In this document: piece by piece, positions 7,984 through 19,054 of the stretch
Numbering within the stretch: position 1 is the first letter of the stretch
How the letters are laid out: every line of letters begins with the position of its first letter
NCBI GenBank assembly: GCA_011389885.1
Contig: JAABTK010000046.1
Coordinates: forward strand, 1-38,166
Origin: Gammaproteobacteria bacterium
GTDB lineage: Bacteria; Pseudomonadota; Gammaproteobacteria; Chromatiales; Chromatiaceae
DNA length: 38,166 bases
Direction: 5' to 3'
Translations under genes and position numbers: made by a program
The notes under the pieces: generated by a model
The model's database searches: none
What the model was told of the DNA's origin: nothing
Seen by the model: the letters and a program-made list of their open reading frames with translations, nothing else

Positions 7984-8871
7984 TCAGGCCTCGGCCGGCG
8001 CTTGCGGCATGCGCTGCGCCAACTCGGGGTTTAGCGTTTGGAGCAGGTCTTGAACGTCCGCCTCGACGATTTCCACCCCGATGCGTTTGCAGAAGCGGCG
8101 CTCTTTGTCGGTGGGTTTCGGGATGAGCGCCCAGCCCCTGGGGGCGCCGGCGGCGTAGGTGATGTCGGACATGACCATGCGCTCGGTGTCGCGGGTGAAG
8201 CGCAGGCCGAGAAACAGGTATTGCAGCCCTTTGCGGTATTCTTTGAGGAAGGCGGGGATGGCGAATCCGCCCATCAATTCGGTGATGTAATCCACGAAGT
8301 CCGCATCCGAGGCGATGAAGGTGGGATCCGGGTCCGGGCTGCCTAGCGGCTTGAACAGGATGGGCAGGGTTTTGGGGATGAAGTGCTGGTCGATTTCTTG
8401 GTACTGTTCGCCGTCGAAATGGTGAATAAAGAACCGATAATCGGTGCCGCCGATCCGCGAGATGCCCCGAATCAGGATATGCGGCGCGTCTTTATAGGTC
8501 TGTTGCAATTGCAGATCGCGATTGATGTCCACCACATAGGGCGGTTTGATCTCGGCCAGGGCATCGTGCAGCGGGGCCCGGGTCCACTGTTGTGTGGCAT
8601 AGGTCTGGGTGAGGAAGCGGTTGACCGCCGAGCGCCCGCGCTTGAGTTCTATGTCCATGGCCGCTCGGGGGAATTCCCACATGAGGCGCGGGGCCATGGG
8701 GCGGCCGTTGTTCATGGCCAGGATCAGGCTATCGCTGTCGGCCGGTATCGAGGCGCCGGTATCGGGATCGACGCTGCCCGCCAAGGCCCCCGGGCCGAGG
8801 TACGGAACCAGGCCGTCGTGTTGCTTGAGGCGTTGGCAAAGGGAGTCCAGTTGTGCTTGGGTGTCGCTCAC
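7984..8871 (-). CDS. SIR2-like domain protein
   Basis: This encodes a 295-residue cytosolic protein. The GTG at 8871 is chosen because AGGAG lies seven bases upstream and the SIR2-like fold begins right after it; the frame is open much further upstream but reads as low-complexity sequence. LVPYLGPGAL (21-30) corresponds to the nucleotide-binding glycine loop of SIR2_2 proteins (usually LVPFLGAG). HDALAEIKPPYVVDINRD fits the loop in which SIR2-like proteins carry a (T/D)xN motif. LPILFKPLGSPDPDP resembles the family's KLHGSxxxP segment, and YLFLGLRFTRDTERMVMSDI matches the conserved FLGYSLRD region. SIR2-like domains in bacteria often hydrolyse NAD in defence systems, but here no obvious partner is adjacent (the neighbour is an M48 peptidase). 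Its role is open. Confidence 0.7.
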   Translation of the reverse strand: MSDTQAQLDSLCQRLKQHDGLVPYLGPGALAGSVDPDTGASIPADSDSLILAMNNGRPMAPRLMWEFPRAAMDIELKRGRSAVNRFLTQTYATQQWTRAPLHDALAEIKPPYVVDINRDLQLQQTYKDAPHILIRGISRIGGTDYRFFIHHFDGEQYQEIDQHFIPKTLPILFKPLGSPDPDPTFIASDADFVDYITELMGGFAIPAFLKEYRKGLQYLFLGLRFTRDTERMVMSDITYAAGAPRGWALIPKPTDKERRFCKRIGVEIVEADVQDLLQTLNPELAQRMPQAPAEA

Positions 8872-9200
8872 GATCTTGCTCCTGTGGGTGTTGGTCTGAT
8901 GGGCTTGAAGGTAAGCAAGGATCGCGCCGTTCCAAGAAGCCGCAGCGGAGGCTCGGCCGGCGTTTTGGGAAGAGACGCGCCCGGGCCGCGCCCTTGCAGG
9001 GGGCGAGCGGCCAAGGCGTGTGGTACGCCGGGCGCTCAGGGGCCGCTTCCTTCGCGCACCGGCGGGTTCCCTCCCGGCCGCGACCGGGGCGGGGGCTTTG
9101 CTGCAAGGCATGGCCCAGCGTTCTTTTTGCGCGCGGCCCCCGCGGCGGGGTGAGGCGAACGCGGAGCGCGCCGTTGTGAGATTGGAGACAGGCGGTTCTG
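8872..9200. other. Gene-free interval between SIR2-like and M48 genes
   Basis: These 329 bases are very GC-rich and encode no credible protein on either strand: the open frames are Arg/Pro/Ala-rich and continue from neighbouring genes. The only assigned element is the AGGAG ribosome site of the SIR2-like gene at about 8877-8882. No terminator is clear. Confidence 0.5.
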
Positions 9201-9962
9201 TTACAAATAGGCCCCGTAGGCCAGGGCTTCCAGGCGTCGAATGCGTTCCTGCACCGGTGGATGACCGCTCCAGTCGCCGGATTCGCGGGGGGCGCCCGGG
9301 GGGCGGTTTTGGTATTGCCAGGCCTCGATCTTGCGTAGTGCGTCGCCCAGCCGGCGGGGGTCGCCGCAGAGTCTTGCGGCATAGCGGTCTGCGGCCAGTT
9401 CTCGGGCATTGGTCGTGGCGCGGTGGCCAAGCCATTGATGGGCCAGGATCAGCGCACGCGCCAGGGCGTGGCGCATCGCACCGGCGCCCGCGCTCTTGAC
9501 TAAGGCCGAGCGGGCGAGGCCGGCGAGCAACGCCGCCGCCGGCCGATGCGGGCGGCGATGGCGTCGGCGCTGTTCGAGGTGGCCGAATTCGTGGGCCATC
9601 ACCGCCAGGCGCTCTTGGGGGGAGAGGAGTTGCAACAGGCCGCGGGTCAGCGCCAGCGCGGCCCTAGGACCGGGACCGCCGCAGACGAAGGCGTTGGGGG
9701 TGTCGCTCGGAATTAGGTAAAGCCGAGGCGGGCAAAGCCCGGCCCGGCGGGCCAGGCCCCGCAGTTGTCGATGCACCCCGGGATAGGCGTCGGCCGCCAA
9801 GGGGCGGGCGCGAAATAGCAGCAGCGGGGCCGATTCGAGCAGCCGCGGGAGCGCCGGCCAGGCCAAAGCGGCGAACCACAGCGGCCAGGCCGACTGGCCG
9901 GGGTGGGCCGGAATCGACCACAGCAGCAGTACGACGCCAAAGGATACGCGGGCAGGGATCAT
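9201..9962 (-). CDS. M48-family zinc metalloprotease, short form
   Basis: This encodes 253 residues. The zinc site HEFGH is at 124-128 (AHEFGHLEQ) and the third ligand Glu188 is in NARELAADRYAARLCGDP, both as in HtpX/Ste24-like M48 peptidases. LYLIPSDTPNAFVCGG and ALALTRGLLQLLSPQERLAVMAHEFGH are typical of the family. The hydrophobic N-terminus (about 5-50) probably anchors it in the inner membrane with the catalytic side in the cytoplasm. A second hydrophobic stretch follows the zinc site (about 141-180). It is shorter than HtpX (about 290 residues). The ATG at 9962 has no strong ribosome site. It may degrade damaged membrane proteins, by analogy with HtpX. It is co-oriented with the SIR2-like gene but separated from it by about 330 bases, so they are not clearly one operon. 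Confidence 0.85.
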   Translation of the reverse strand: MIPARVSFGVVLLLWSIPAHPGQSAWPLWFAALAWPALPRLLESAPLLLFRARPLAADAYPGVHRQLRGLARRAGLCPPRLYLIPSDTPNAFVCGGPGPRAALALTRGLLQLLSPQERLAVMAHEFGHLEQRRRHRRPHRPAAALLAGLARSALVKSAGAGAMRHALARALILAHQWLGHRATTNARELAADRYAARLCGDPRRLGDALRKIEAWQYQNRPPGAPRESGDWSGHPPVQERIRRLEALAYGAYL

Positions 9963-10022
9963 GCTTCAAAAGCTTATGCAGCTCGCGCCGTAAATGCAAC
10001 TCGTGCAACCGCGCCTAAGTCT

Positions 10023-10411
10023 CGGAAACAACCCAGGCGCTTTTGGCACGCAGAGCACGCGGAGAACCGCAGAGGGCGCAGAGCGGCGTTTCGATTGCAA
10101 GGATAAGCGCCGCCCCGACATCCGTCGCTTCAGCGGCGAATGCACTTCGCTGGCCCGCCCCCTGTATGACTGCGGACTCGAAGCGTACACGCCTTGACCC
10201 GGGCGCGTAACCGGAAACCCGTACAGCCCGGGGGCTTTACTCCAGGCGGCTAGGCGGCGCTTTGGCGCCGGGCAGGCATCCCCCGCTGGAGCGTGACAAC
10301 AAAAGCAAGCAAAACCCCCTCTGCGCCCTCTGCGCCCTCTGCGCCCTCTGCGTTCCTCCGCGCCCTCCGCGCCCTCTGCGCCCTCTGCGTGCCTGAAAAC
10401 CGTTGTTTCCG
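10023..10411. repeat. MITE-like composite intergenic element, copy B
   Basis: CGGAAACAAC (10023-10032) and GTTGTTTCCG (10402-10411) are exact inverted ends. Inside them lie a CGCAGAG arm (10047-10083) and its inverted partner. The partner contains four tandem perfect copies of the 9-mer CCCTCTGCG (10317-10352), variant copies, and two more perfect copies (10372-10389). The centre shares with copy A the parts CAGCCCG, TACTCCAGGCGG and GGCATCCCC in the same order (10223-10284). No transposase or other gene lies within. The rest of the 9963-10534 gap holds only the start region of the next gene. Confidence 0.75.
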
Positions 10412-10473
10412 TGATTGGTGCGCAGCGATACCAGGCGTGTGCGGCATACGGACGTGGCGATTTGCCGCGGCTT

Positions 10474-10484
10474 GGGTACAATGG
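10474..10484 (+). promoter_or_regulatory. Possible promoter -10 box GGGTACAATGG
   Basis: TACAAT is a good sigma70 -10 hexamer and lies 50 bases before the start at 10535. No matching -35 is found at 16-18 bases. The identical 11-mer occurs upstream of the DUF499 gene at 33415-33425. Confidence 0.35.
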
Positions 10485-10534
10485 GCGGGTGCGCCTCGCT
10501 GCGGGCGCGGGGCCTTAGACTGTGGGGTGGCGCG

Positions 10535-10918
10535 ATGAATCCGGAAAAGGTGGTGTTTGGCTTCTTTATCGTCCTGGCGCTGACGTTGAACTTCGGCTTC
10601 TTCGTGGGCGAGATCGATAATCCGGATCACCATCATGTGTACGAGCTGTTCGCGGTGATCGTGGTCAACCTGATCGCGACCATTTTGAAATTCGGCGATC
10701 GCACCCAAATGGGCGCGGTGCTGTTGGCCACCAGCCTGGTGGCGGTGCTGCAATTGGTGGTGGCGGCCATCGTCTGGGGCGTGGCGGTGTATGGCACGGG
10801 CGCCGAGCTGGATGGCATGGTGATGGCGAGCATCGTCTCCCTCGCCGGCGGCGCGCTGCTGGCAAACGTGGTGTCGGTGGTGCTGCTGGTGATCGAAACC
10901 GTGATGCTGCGCCGCTGA
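10535..10918 (+). CDS. Small four-helix membrane protein (DUF6394-like)
   Basis: This encodes 127 residues with four predicted membrane helices (about 6-24, 36-52, 59-84 and 95-122) and an acidic/histidine loop (EIDNPDHHHVYE, 26-37) between helices 1 and 2. The sequence matches my memory of the DUF6394 family, whose function is unknown. Its stop is only 24 bases before the start of the potassium channel-like gene, and it reads the same way. That suggests a two-gene operon and a possible accessory or regulatory subunit for the channel. This coupling is inference from context. Confidence 0.75.
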   Translation: MNPEKVVFGFFIVLALTLNFGFFVGEIDNPDHHHVYELFAVIVVNLIATILKFGDRTQMGAVLLATSLVAVLQLVVAAIVWGVAVYGTGAELDGMVMASIVSLAGGALLANVVSVVLLVIETVMLRR

Positions 10919-10942
10919 GCGGCCGCCGGAACCCGCTCGGAT

Positions 10943-12640
10943 ATGGCGCCGACCTTCTTTCTGTTCATGCGGCGAATGCGCGCGCCCTTGCTCGCGCTGG
11001 TCATCGCCTATGCCCTGGCCATCTTTGGCCTGGTGCTGATCCCGGGCACGGATGGCGACGGCAATGCCTACCGCATGGACTTCTTCCATGCCCTGTATTT
11101 TGTCAGCTACATGGCCACCACCATCGGTTTCGGCGAGATCCCCCATGATTTTAACGGGGGCCAGCGCCTTTGGGTGCTGTTTACGATTTATTCCACTGTG
11201 GTTGTGTGGCTGTATGCCATCGGCACCCTCATCACCCTGTTTCAGGACCCCGGCTTCCGCCGCGCCATGACCCACAACCGCTTCGCGCGCCGGGTGCGCG
11301 GCATGCGCGAGGGCTTCTATTTGGTCTGCGGTTACGGCGAAACCGGCAGCGCCCTGGTGCGGACCCTCACCGAGCAGGGGCAGCACGCGGTGGTGGTGGA
11401 GCTTGAGCAGGAGCGGGTGGACCTGTTGCGCATGGAAAGCTTGCCGGATTTCGTGCCCGCCCTGTGCGCAGACGCCGCCCGGCCGGCGAGCCTGCGCAGC
11501 GCGGGGCTGGAGCACCCGTTGTGCCTGGGCGTGGCGGCGCTGACTAACGTCAACGAGGTGAACCTAAAGATCGCCATCACCAGCAAATTGCTGCACCCCG
11601 CGAGCAAGGTGATTTGCCGGGCCGACTCCAAAGATGTGGAAAAGAACATGGCGTCCTTCGGCACGGATTTTATTATCGATCCGTTCGACACCTTCGCCCT
11701 GCATTTGTCGATCGCCTATCAAACCCCCTGCCTGTATGTGCTTCAGCAATGGCTGGCCGGGGCGGAGAGGCAACGGTTCAGCGACCCCGTGTACCCGCCG
11801 CGCGAGGGGCGCTGGGTGATTTGCGGGTTTGGCCGCTTTGGCAAGGCGGTGTGGCAGCGGCTGCACGCCGAGGGGCTGGAGATCGTGGTGGTGGAGGCCA
11901 ATCCGGGGGCGACCGGCGCCCCCGGCGGGGGCTTGGTGGAGGGGCGCGGCACCGAGGCGGAGACTTTGGAAGAGGCGAGCATTCGGGGCGCCAAGGGGCT
12001 GGTGGCCGGCACCGACGACGACGCCAACAACCTCTCCATCATTATGACCGCGCGCGAACTCAACCCGCGGCTGTTTGTGGTGGCGCGGCAGAACCTGTCC
12101 GAGAATCAGGCCATCATCGAGGCGGTGAAGGCGGACATGGTGATGCACCCGAGCCTGATTATCGCCAATAAAATCAGCACCCTGCTGGCCACCCCCATGC
12201 TGGACGAGTTTTTCAGCCTGGCCCGCTACCAGAGCGAGGAATGGGCCTGCGAGCTGGTCAGCCGCATCGTCGCGGTGGCCGCCGACCGGCCGCCCGACGT
12301 TTGGGAGCTCTGGCTGGAGCCGGATTACGCCTTTGCGATGGCCGCGGCCCTGCGGCAGGGGCGTCGGATCACCATTGGCGACCTGCTGCGGGATCCGCGC
12401 AACCGCGAAACCGCGCTGCCCTGCATCGTGCTGTTTCTGTTCAGTGAAGAGGGCCGCACACTGCTGCCGGACCTGGAGCGCGCGCTGCATCCGCAAGACC
12501 GGCTGTTGCTCTGCGGTCGGGACGAAAGCCACAACGCCATGCGCTGGACCCTAATGAACGAGCACGCCCTGTATTACGTCGCCACCGGCGAATCTAAGCC
12601 GCTGAGTTGGATTTGGGCCTGGTTGTTCGGCAAACACTGA
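10943..12640 (+). CDS. Potassium channel-like protein with two RCK (TrkA-N) domains
   Basis: This encodes 565 residues. An N-terminal two-helix pore module (helices about 15-33 and 76-100) brackets a pore loop with the filter-like TTIGFGE (59-65), compatible with K+ channels (TxGYG/GFG). It is followed by two nucleotide-binding RCK domains in tandem, with Rossmann loops GYGETGS (130-136) and GFGRFG (295-300). Acidic residues at the end of the second strand (VVELEQE, VVVEANPG) fit NAD/ATP sensing. Later parts (ATPMLDEFFSLAR, HPQDRLLLCG) resemble TrkA-C-like ligand-binding regions. It probably gates K+ flux in response to nucleotide or ion ligands at the inner membrane. The ATG at 10943 is 24 bases after the DUF6394-like gene. 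Tandem RCKs in one chain are known from GsuK- and BK-type channels. Confidence 0.88.
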   Translation: MAPTFFLFMRRMRAPLLALVIAYALAIFGLVLIPGTDGDGNAYRMDFFHALYFVSYMATTIGFGEIPHDFNGGQRLWVLFTIYSTVVVWLYAIGTLITLFQDPGFRRAMTHNRFARRVRGMREGFYLVCGYGETGSALVRTLTEQGQHAVVVELEQERVDLLRMESLPDFVPALCADAARPASLRSAGLEHPLCLGVAALTNVNEVNLKIAITSKLLHPASKVICRADSKDVEKNMASFGTDFIIDPFDTFALHLSIAYQTPCLYVLQQWLAGAERQRFSDPVYPPREGRWVICGFGRFGKAVWQRLHAEGLEIVVVEANPGATGAPGGGLVEGRGTEAETLEEASIRGAKGLVAGTDDDANNLSIIMTARELNPRLFVVARQNLSENQAIIEAVKADMVMHPSLIIANKISTLLATPMLDEFFSLARYQSEEWACELVSRIVAVAADRPPDVWELWLEPDYAFAMAAALRQGRRITIGDLLRDPRNRETALPCIVLFLFSEEGRTLLPDLERALHPQDRLLLCGRDESHNAMRWTLMNEHALYYVATGESKPLSWIWAWLFGKH

Positions 12641-12664
12641 CGCATGCAGGGCGCGGGCGCGGCC

Positions 12665-12895
12665 TCAGAGGCGCTCGTGCGCGCCGTCGCAAAAGGGCGG
12701 GGTCTGGGTGGCCCCGCACTGGCAAATGGCCTGTTTGCCATGCACCGAGACCTTGAACGCCACCGGTTGCTGGCCCGTGCCCTGATGGGAGCCATCGCAC
12801 CAGGGCGCGGTCTTGCTCTGGCCGCAGCTACACCACCAATACTCCCGGCCGGGCTCCAGCTCGATTTCCAGGGGCTCTTTGGGTAACTCGCTCAT
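12665..12895 (-). CDS. Double-CDGSH iron-sulfur protein
   Basis: This encodes 76 residues with two complete CDGSH-type [2Fe-2S] motifs: CSCGQSKTAPWCDGSH (ligands Cys22, Cys24, Cys33, His37) and CQCGATQTPPFCDGAH (Cys58, Cys60, Cys69, His73). This is the tandem arrangement seen in MINER2-like prokaryotic proteins. The short linker leaves little room for other domains. The ATG at 12895 has a strong GAGGAG upstream. It is monocistronic and convergent with the channel gene. Electron-transfer or redox/iron-sensing roles have been proposed for the family; nothing here narrows it further. Confidence 0.93.
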   Translation of the reverse strand: MSELPKEPLEIELEPGREYWWCSCGQSKTAPWCDGSHQGTGQQPVAFKVSVHGKQAICQCGATQTPPFCDGAHERL

Positions 12896-13099
12896 GCTTT
12901 TTCTCCTCGGCGTAAGGGGGTAAACTAACCGTTCAGGCGATTGGCGGGGATTCTTTTACCCGGATTGCGCCGAATTGGGGTCGCCAACCAGGCGCGGCGG
13001 CGGTGTAACGGTTGCCGCGCCTAGCGGGCGGACGCGAAGGCTAACAAGATGGTATGAGAATTCCCGGAAATCGCCTAAAATGACGGTTACAACTCAGAT

Positions 13100-13116
13100 G
13101 GGGGCGCAGCGCCCCC
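13100..13116. other. Perfect GC hairpin just before a ribosome site
   Basis: GGGGGCGC-A-GCGCCCCC forms an eight-pair stem only four bases before the AAGGAGG ribosome site (13121-13127) of the gene at 13133. It has no U-run, so it is not a standard terminator. It could influence translation of that gene. Confidence 0.6.
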
Positions 13117-13132
13117 GATCAAGGAGGCGCTC

Positions 13133-13531
13133 ATGTTCCCCCCAGCCGAACCCGCGGCCCGCCGTAAGTCGATCTTTTTCCTGTTCCCCTGGCCCCTGTT
13201 GCTGATCGCCTACCTGGTCGGCGCCCACCTGCTCGGGCTGAAGATGCAAGGCCCGACGGGCTATGTGTTCGTGGGGCTGGGGGTGGCGGTGACCTTCATC
13301 GAATTCTTCAAGTCGGGGGACATCGACGCCCGGCTGTTCTTCGTCGATCTGCTGGGGGCCGTGGTGGCCGTGGTGGCGGCCACGGTCTTGTTGTGCTACC
13401 TGTACTTCGAACTCGACCGCATGCCGACCTTCTTCCACTGGCTGGGCTATGCCCTGATCCTGGGCGACGCCCTGTTCAGCCCCTTCAACAGCTTTCGCAC
13501 CGCGCTGCGCAACTTCGGCCTGGGCGGATGA
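13133..13531 (+). CDS. Small membrane protein, unknown family
   Basis: This encodes 132 residues, starting at the ATG with an ideal AAGGAGG six bases upstream. Three to four membrane segments are predicted (about 14-33, 41-60, 68-88 and 98-112), with the charged FKSGDIDARLF between the second and third. The layout of hydrophobic helices with an acidic interhelical loop resembles the small channel-associated protein at 10535, but I see no convincing sequence identity. I do not recognise a family. No partner gene is close: the next gene starts 150 bases later behind its own possible promoter. Confidence 0.75.
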   Translation: MFPPAEPAARRKSIFFLFPWPLLLIAYLVGAHLLGLKMQGPTGYVFVGLGVAVTFIEFFKSGDIDARLFFVDLLGAVVAVVAATVLLCYLYFELDRMPTFFHWLGYALILGDALFSPFNSFRTALRNFGLGG

Positions 13532-13618
13532 GCGGGCCGTGGCGCGAGGTCGCCGGCCGACTATGGGCCTGCCCGATAAAGATGATTGGATCCATTGAAA
13601 GAAAATGGGGTAAGTCAC

Positions 13619-13646
13619 TTGGCATTTTCTGGAAAGCAGGTACCAT
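13619..13646 (+). promoter_or_regulatory. Possible sigma70 promoter
   Basis: TTGGCA (13619-13624), a 16-base spacer and TACCAT (13641-13646) lie 39 bases before the start at 13685. The match is moderate only. Confidence 0.35.
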
Positions 13647-13684
13647 TGGCAGGCTAACCCGCAACATCGGAGGAGAGTCGCCTT

Positions 13685-14242
13685 ATGGTCTCGACGGAAA
13701 CACCGGTCTGTGAATTCGGTACGCCGGCCGTGGATTTTAGCCTGCCCGGGGTGGACGGCCGCACCTGGACGCTGCAAGATTGCACCGGGCCCAATGGCCT
13801 GCTGGTGATGTTCATCTGCAACCACTGCCCCTATGTGAAGGCGATCCGCGACCGCCTGGTGCGCGACGCCAAGGCGCTGCGGGAGCTGGGCGTTCACAGC
13901 GTGGCCATTATGTCCAACGACCCCAAGGATTACCCGGAGGACTCCTTCGAGAACATGCAGCGAGCGGCCGAGGAATTCGACTTCCCGTTCCCCTATCTGC
14001 TCGACCAGACCCAGCAGACGGCCAAGGCCTACGGTGCGGTCTGCACCCCGGATTTCTTCGGCTACAACAAAGACATGCAACTTCAGTACCGGGGGCGGCT
14101 CGACGCCTCGCGCAAGGAAGCGGCCCCCCCGGATGTTCGCCGCGACCTGTTCGAGGCCATGCAGCAGGTGGCGGAAACCGGCGCCGGACCGCGGGAGCAG
14201 ATTCCGAGCATGGGCTGCTCCATCAAGTGGTTGCAGGATTGA
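13685..14242 (+). CDS. Thioredoxin-fold / AhpC-TSA-like protein
   Basis: This encodes 185 residues. It begins with the peroxiredoxin-like GTPAVDFSLPGVDGRTWTL (12-30). The active-site region is VMFICNHCPYVKAIRDRL, with a CxxC pair at Cys45 and Cys48 placed as in thioredoxin-like members of the AhpC/TSA superfamily. GAVCTPDFFGYN (117-128) gives the cis-proline next to the active site. No signal peptide is seen, so it is probably cytosolic and reduces disulfides or peroxides. The ATG has GGAGAG upstream. Related proteins are annotated as thioredoxin family proteins without a proven substrate. It lies just upstream of the carbon-metabolism block but has its own spacing of 145 bases before tkt. 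Confidence 0.82.
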   Translation: MVSTETPVCEFGTPAVDFSLPGVDGRTWTLQDCTGPNGLLVMFICNHCPYVKAIRDRLVRDAKALRELGVHSVAIMSNDPKDYPEDSFENMQRAAEEFDFPFPYLLDQTQQTAKAYGAVCTPDFFGYNKDMQLQYRGRLDASRKEAAPPDVRRDLFEAMQQVAETGAGPREQIPSMGCSIKWLQD

Positions 14243-14303
14243 TGTTGGTGGCGCGCCGGCAAGCCCCAGGCTTCGCGCTTCTACCCCCATTAAACCTACT
14301 TTA

Positions 14304-14332
14304 TTGCCTGTACCCTCGGGATGGGGTATGAA
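14304..14332 (+). promoter_or_regulatory. Probable promoter of the tkt-gap-pgk-pyk-fba block
   Basis: TTGCCT (14304-14309), a 17-base spacer and TATGAA (14327-14332) lie 55 bases before the tkt start. Spacing is ideal and both hexamers match sigma70 at four of six positions. Confidence 0.5.
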
Positions 14333-14387
14333 TACGCAATTTTCCGATTCTTGAGTTTTTCACGTCTTACGAAAACAGGAGAGATAG

Positions 14388-17469
<3,082 letters not shown>

Positions 17470-17494
17470 ATCGCTGGCGCGATTGAGTTAGGGC

Positions 17495-17521
17495 TTGGGG
17501 GCGGGCGCCGCCCGCCCCCAA
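17495..17521. other. GC-rich hairpin between gap and pgk
   Basis: TTGGGGGCGGG (17495-17505) and CCCGCCCCCAA (17511-17521) form a perfect 11-pair stem with a 5-base loop, 25 bases after the gap stop. There is no U-run, so it is more likely an attenuating or 3'-end-stabilising structure than a full terminator. Confidence 0.7.
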
Positions 17522-17713
17522 ACGCTGTTGCTTAGATTATTGTTCGGGCCTCGGAGTCGGGAAGCTTGAAGCGTGAAGTGTGAGGTTTGAGGCTTAAAAG
17601 GCGCTTTAACGCCTGGAGGCCGGCCCCCCGACTTCAACTGCTCTTTCCCGCCCCAGGGGCTCACTACGCATTCAATCCCATACATACGATCTATTTGCTT
17701 GGAGGAACACCCT

Positions 17714-18895
17714 ATGGCCGTCATTAAGATGACCGATCTGCCCCTCGCCGGAAAGCGGGTTCTCATTCGCCAGGACCTGAACGTGCCCGTCAAGGCCGGC
17801 AAGGTCACCAGCGACAAGCGCATTCGCGCCTCCATGCCCACCATTGACCACTGCATCAAGGCCGGCGCTCGGGTGATGGTGATGTCGCACCTCGGGCGCC
17901 CGACCGAGGGCGAATACGCCGAGGAATTCTCCATGCAGCCGGTGGCCAGCCATCTGGGCGAACTGCTGGGCAAGGAGGTGCGGGTGATCAAGGACTACCT
18001 CGACAACGCACCCCAGGTGAACGAGGGCGAGGTGGTGCTGCTGGAGAACGTGCGCTTCAACAAGGGCGAGAAGAAGAACGAAGAAGGCCTGTCCAAGCAA
18101 TACGCCGCCCTGTGCGATATCTATGTGATGGACGCCTTCGGCACCGCGCACCGCGCCCAGGCCTCCACCCACGGGGCCGGCGTCTACGCCCCCACGGCCT
18201 GCGCCGGCCCGCTGCTGGCGGCCGAGCTGGAAGCCCTGGGCAAGGCGCTGGAGACCCCCAAGCGCCCGATGGCCGCCATCGTCGGCGGCTCCAAGGTGTC
18301 CACCAAGCTTACCGTGCTGGAGTCCCTCTCCGGCGTGGTGGATCAACTAATCCCCGGCGGCGGCATCGCCAATACCTTTATCGCCGCCAAGGGCTATAAC
18401 GTGGGCAAGTCCCTGTACGAGGCCGACCTGATCCCCGAGGCCCAAAAGCTGATGGAGGCCGCCAAGGCCAAGGGCGGCGAGATCCCGGTGCCGGTGGACG
18501 TGGTGGTGGGCAAGGCGTTTGCCGAATCGGCCGCGGCCACGGTGAAAAAGGTGGACGAGGTGGCGGACGACGACATGATCTTCGACGTAGGCCCGGAAAC
18601 CGCCGGCCAATACGCCGCTATGATGAAGGCCGCCGGCACCGTGGTTTGGAACGGCCCCGTGGGCGTGTTCGAGTTCGAGCAGTTCGGCGCCGGCACCAAG
18701 GCCCTGGGCGAGGCCATCGCGGCCTCCGATGCGTTCTCCATCGCCGGCGGCGGCGACACCCTGGCCGCGGTGGACCAATACGGGCTGACCGACCGCATCT
18801 CCTACATCTCCACCGGCGGCGGCGCCTTCCTGGAATTCCTCGAAGGCAAGCAGCTGCCGGCCGTGGCCATGCTCGAAGATCGCGCCAAGGGCTGA
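17714..18895 (+). CDS. pgk: Phosphoglycerate kinase
   Basis: This 393-residue enzyme transfers phosphate between 1,3-bisphosphoglycerate and ADP. The N-domain signature [14 protein letters not shown] (substrate Asp and Asn) is present. So are [36 protein letters not shown] and the hinge and nucleotide-domain motifs [25 protein letters not shown] and [11 protein letters not shown]. The ATG at 17714 was chosen over an in-frame upstream start (17699) because GGAGG sits just ahead of it and the family begins there. A 244-base gap with a strong hairpin separates it from gap, so transcription may be modulated between them. Confidence 0.98.
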   Translation: MAVIKMTDLPLAGKRVLIRQDLNVPVKAGKVTSDKRIRASMPTIDHCIKAGARVMVMSHLGRPTEGEYAEEFSMQPVASHLGELLGKEVRVIKDYLDNAPQVNEGEVVLLENVRFNKGEKKNEEGLSKQYAALCDIYVMDAFGTAHRAQASTHGAGVYAPTACAGPLLAAELEALGKALETPKRPMAAIVGGSKVSTKLTVLESLSGVVDQLIPGGGIANTFIAAKGYNVGKSLYEADLIPEAQKLMEAAKAKGGEIPVPVDVVVGKAFAESAAATVKKVDEVADDDMIFDVGPETAGQYAAMMKAAGTVVWNGPVGVFEFEQFGAGTKALGEAIAASDAFSIAGGGDTLAAVDQYGLTDRISYISTGGGAFLEFLEGKQLPAVAMLEDRAKG

Positions 18896-19054
18896 GGCGA
18901 ATGCGGTCAATGGACCGACCGCCTCGCGGCTTGGTGCGCCGTGTCGGCGAACCCTTTGCGAGACGGCTGGTTGCGTCTCGATAATCGCCCAAGCCGCCCC
19001 TGAATCAAGACCAACGAGCCCAAGGAACGGGCCTTTGCATGCCCCGGAGTTTTC

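Noticed and set aside
8872-9435. Extended N-terminus of the SIR2-like frame
   Set aside because: The frame stays open upstream but reads as Arg/Pro/Ala-rich low-complexity sequence and overlaps the M48 gene; the GTG at 8871 has a good AGGAG.
10317-10389. CRISPR array
   Set aside because: The CCCTCTGCG units are contiguous 9-mers without unique spacers, so this is a tandem repeat.
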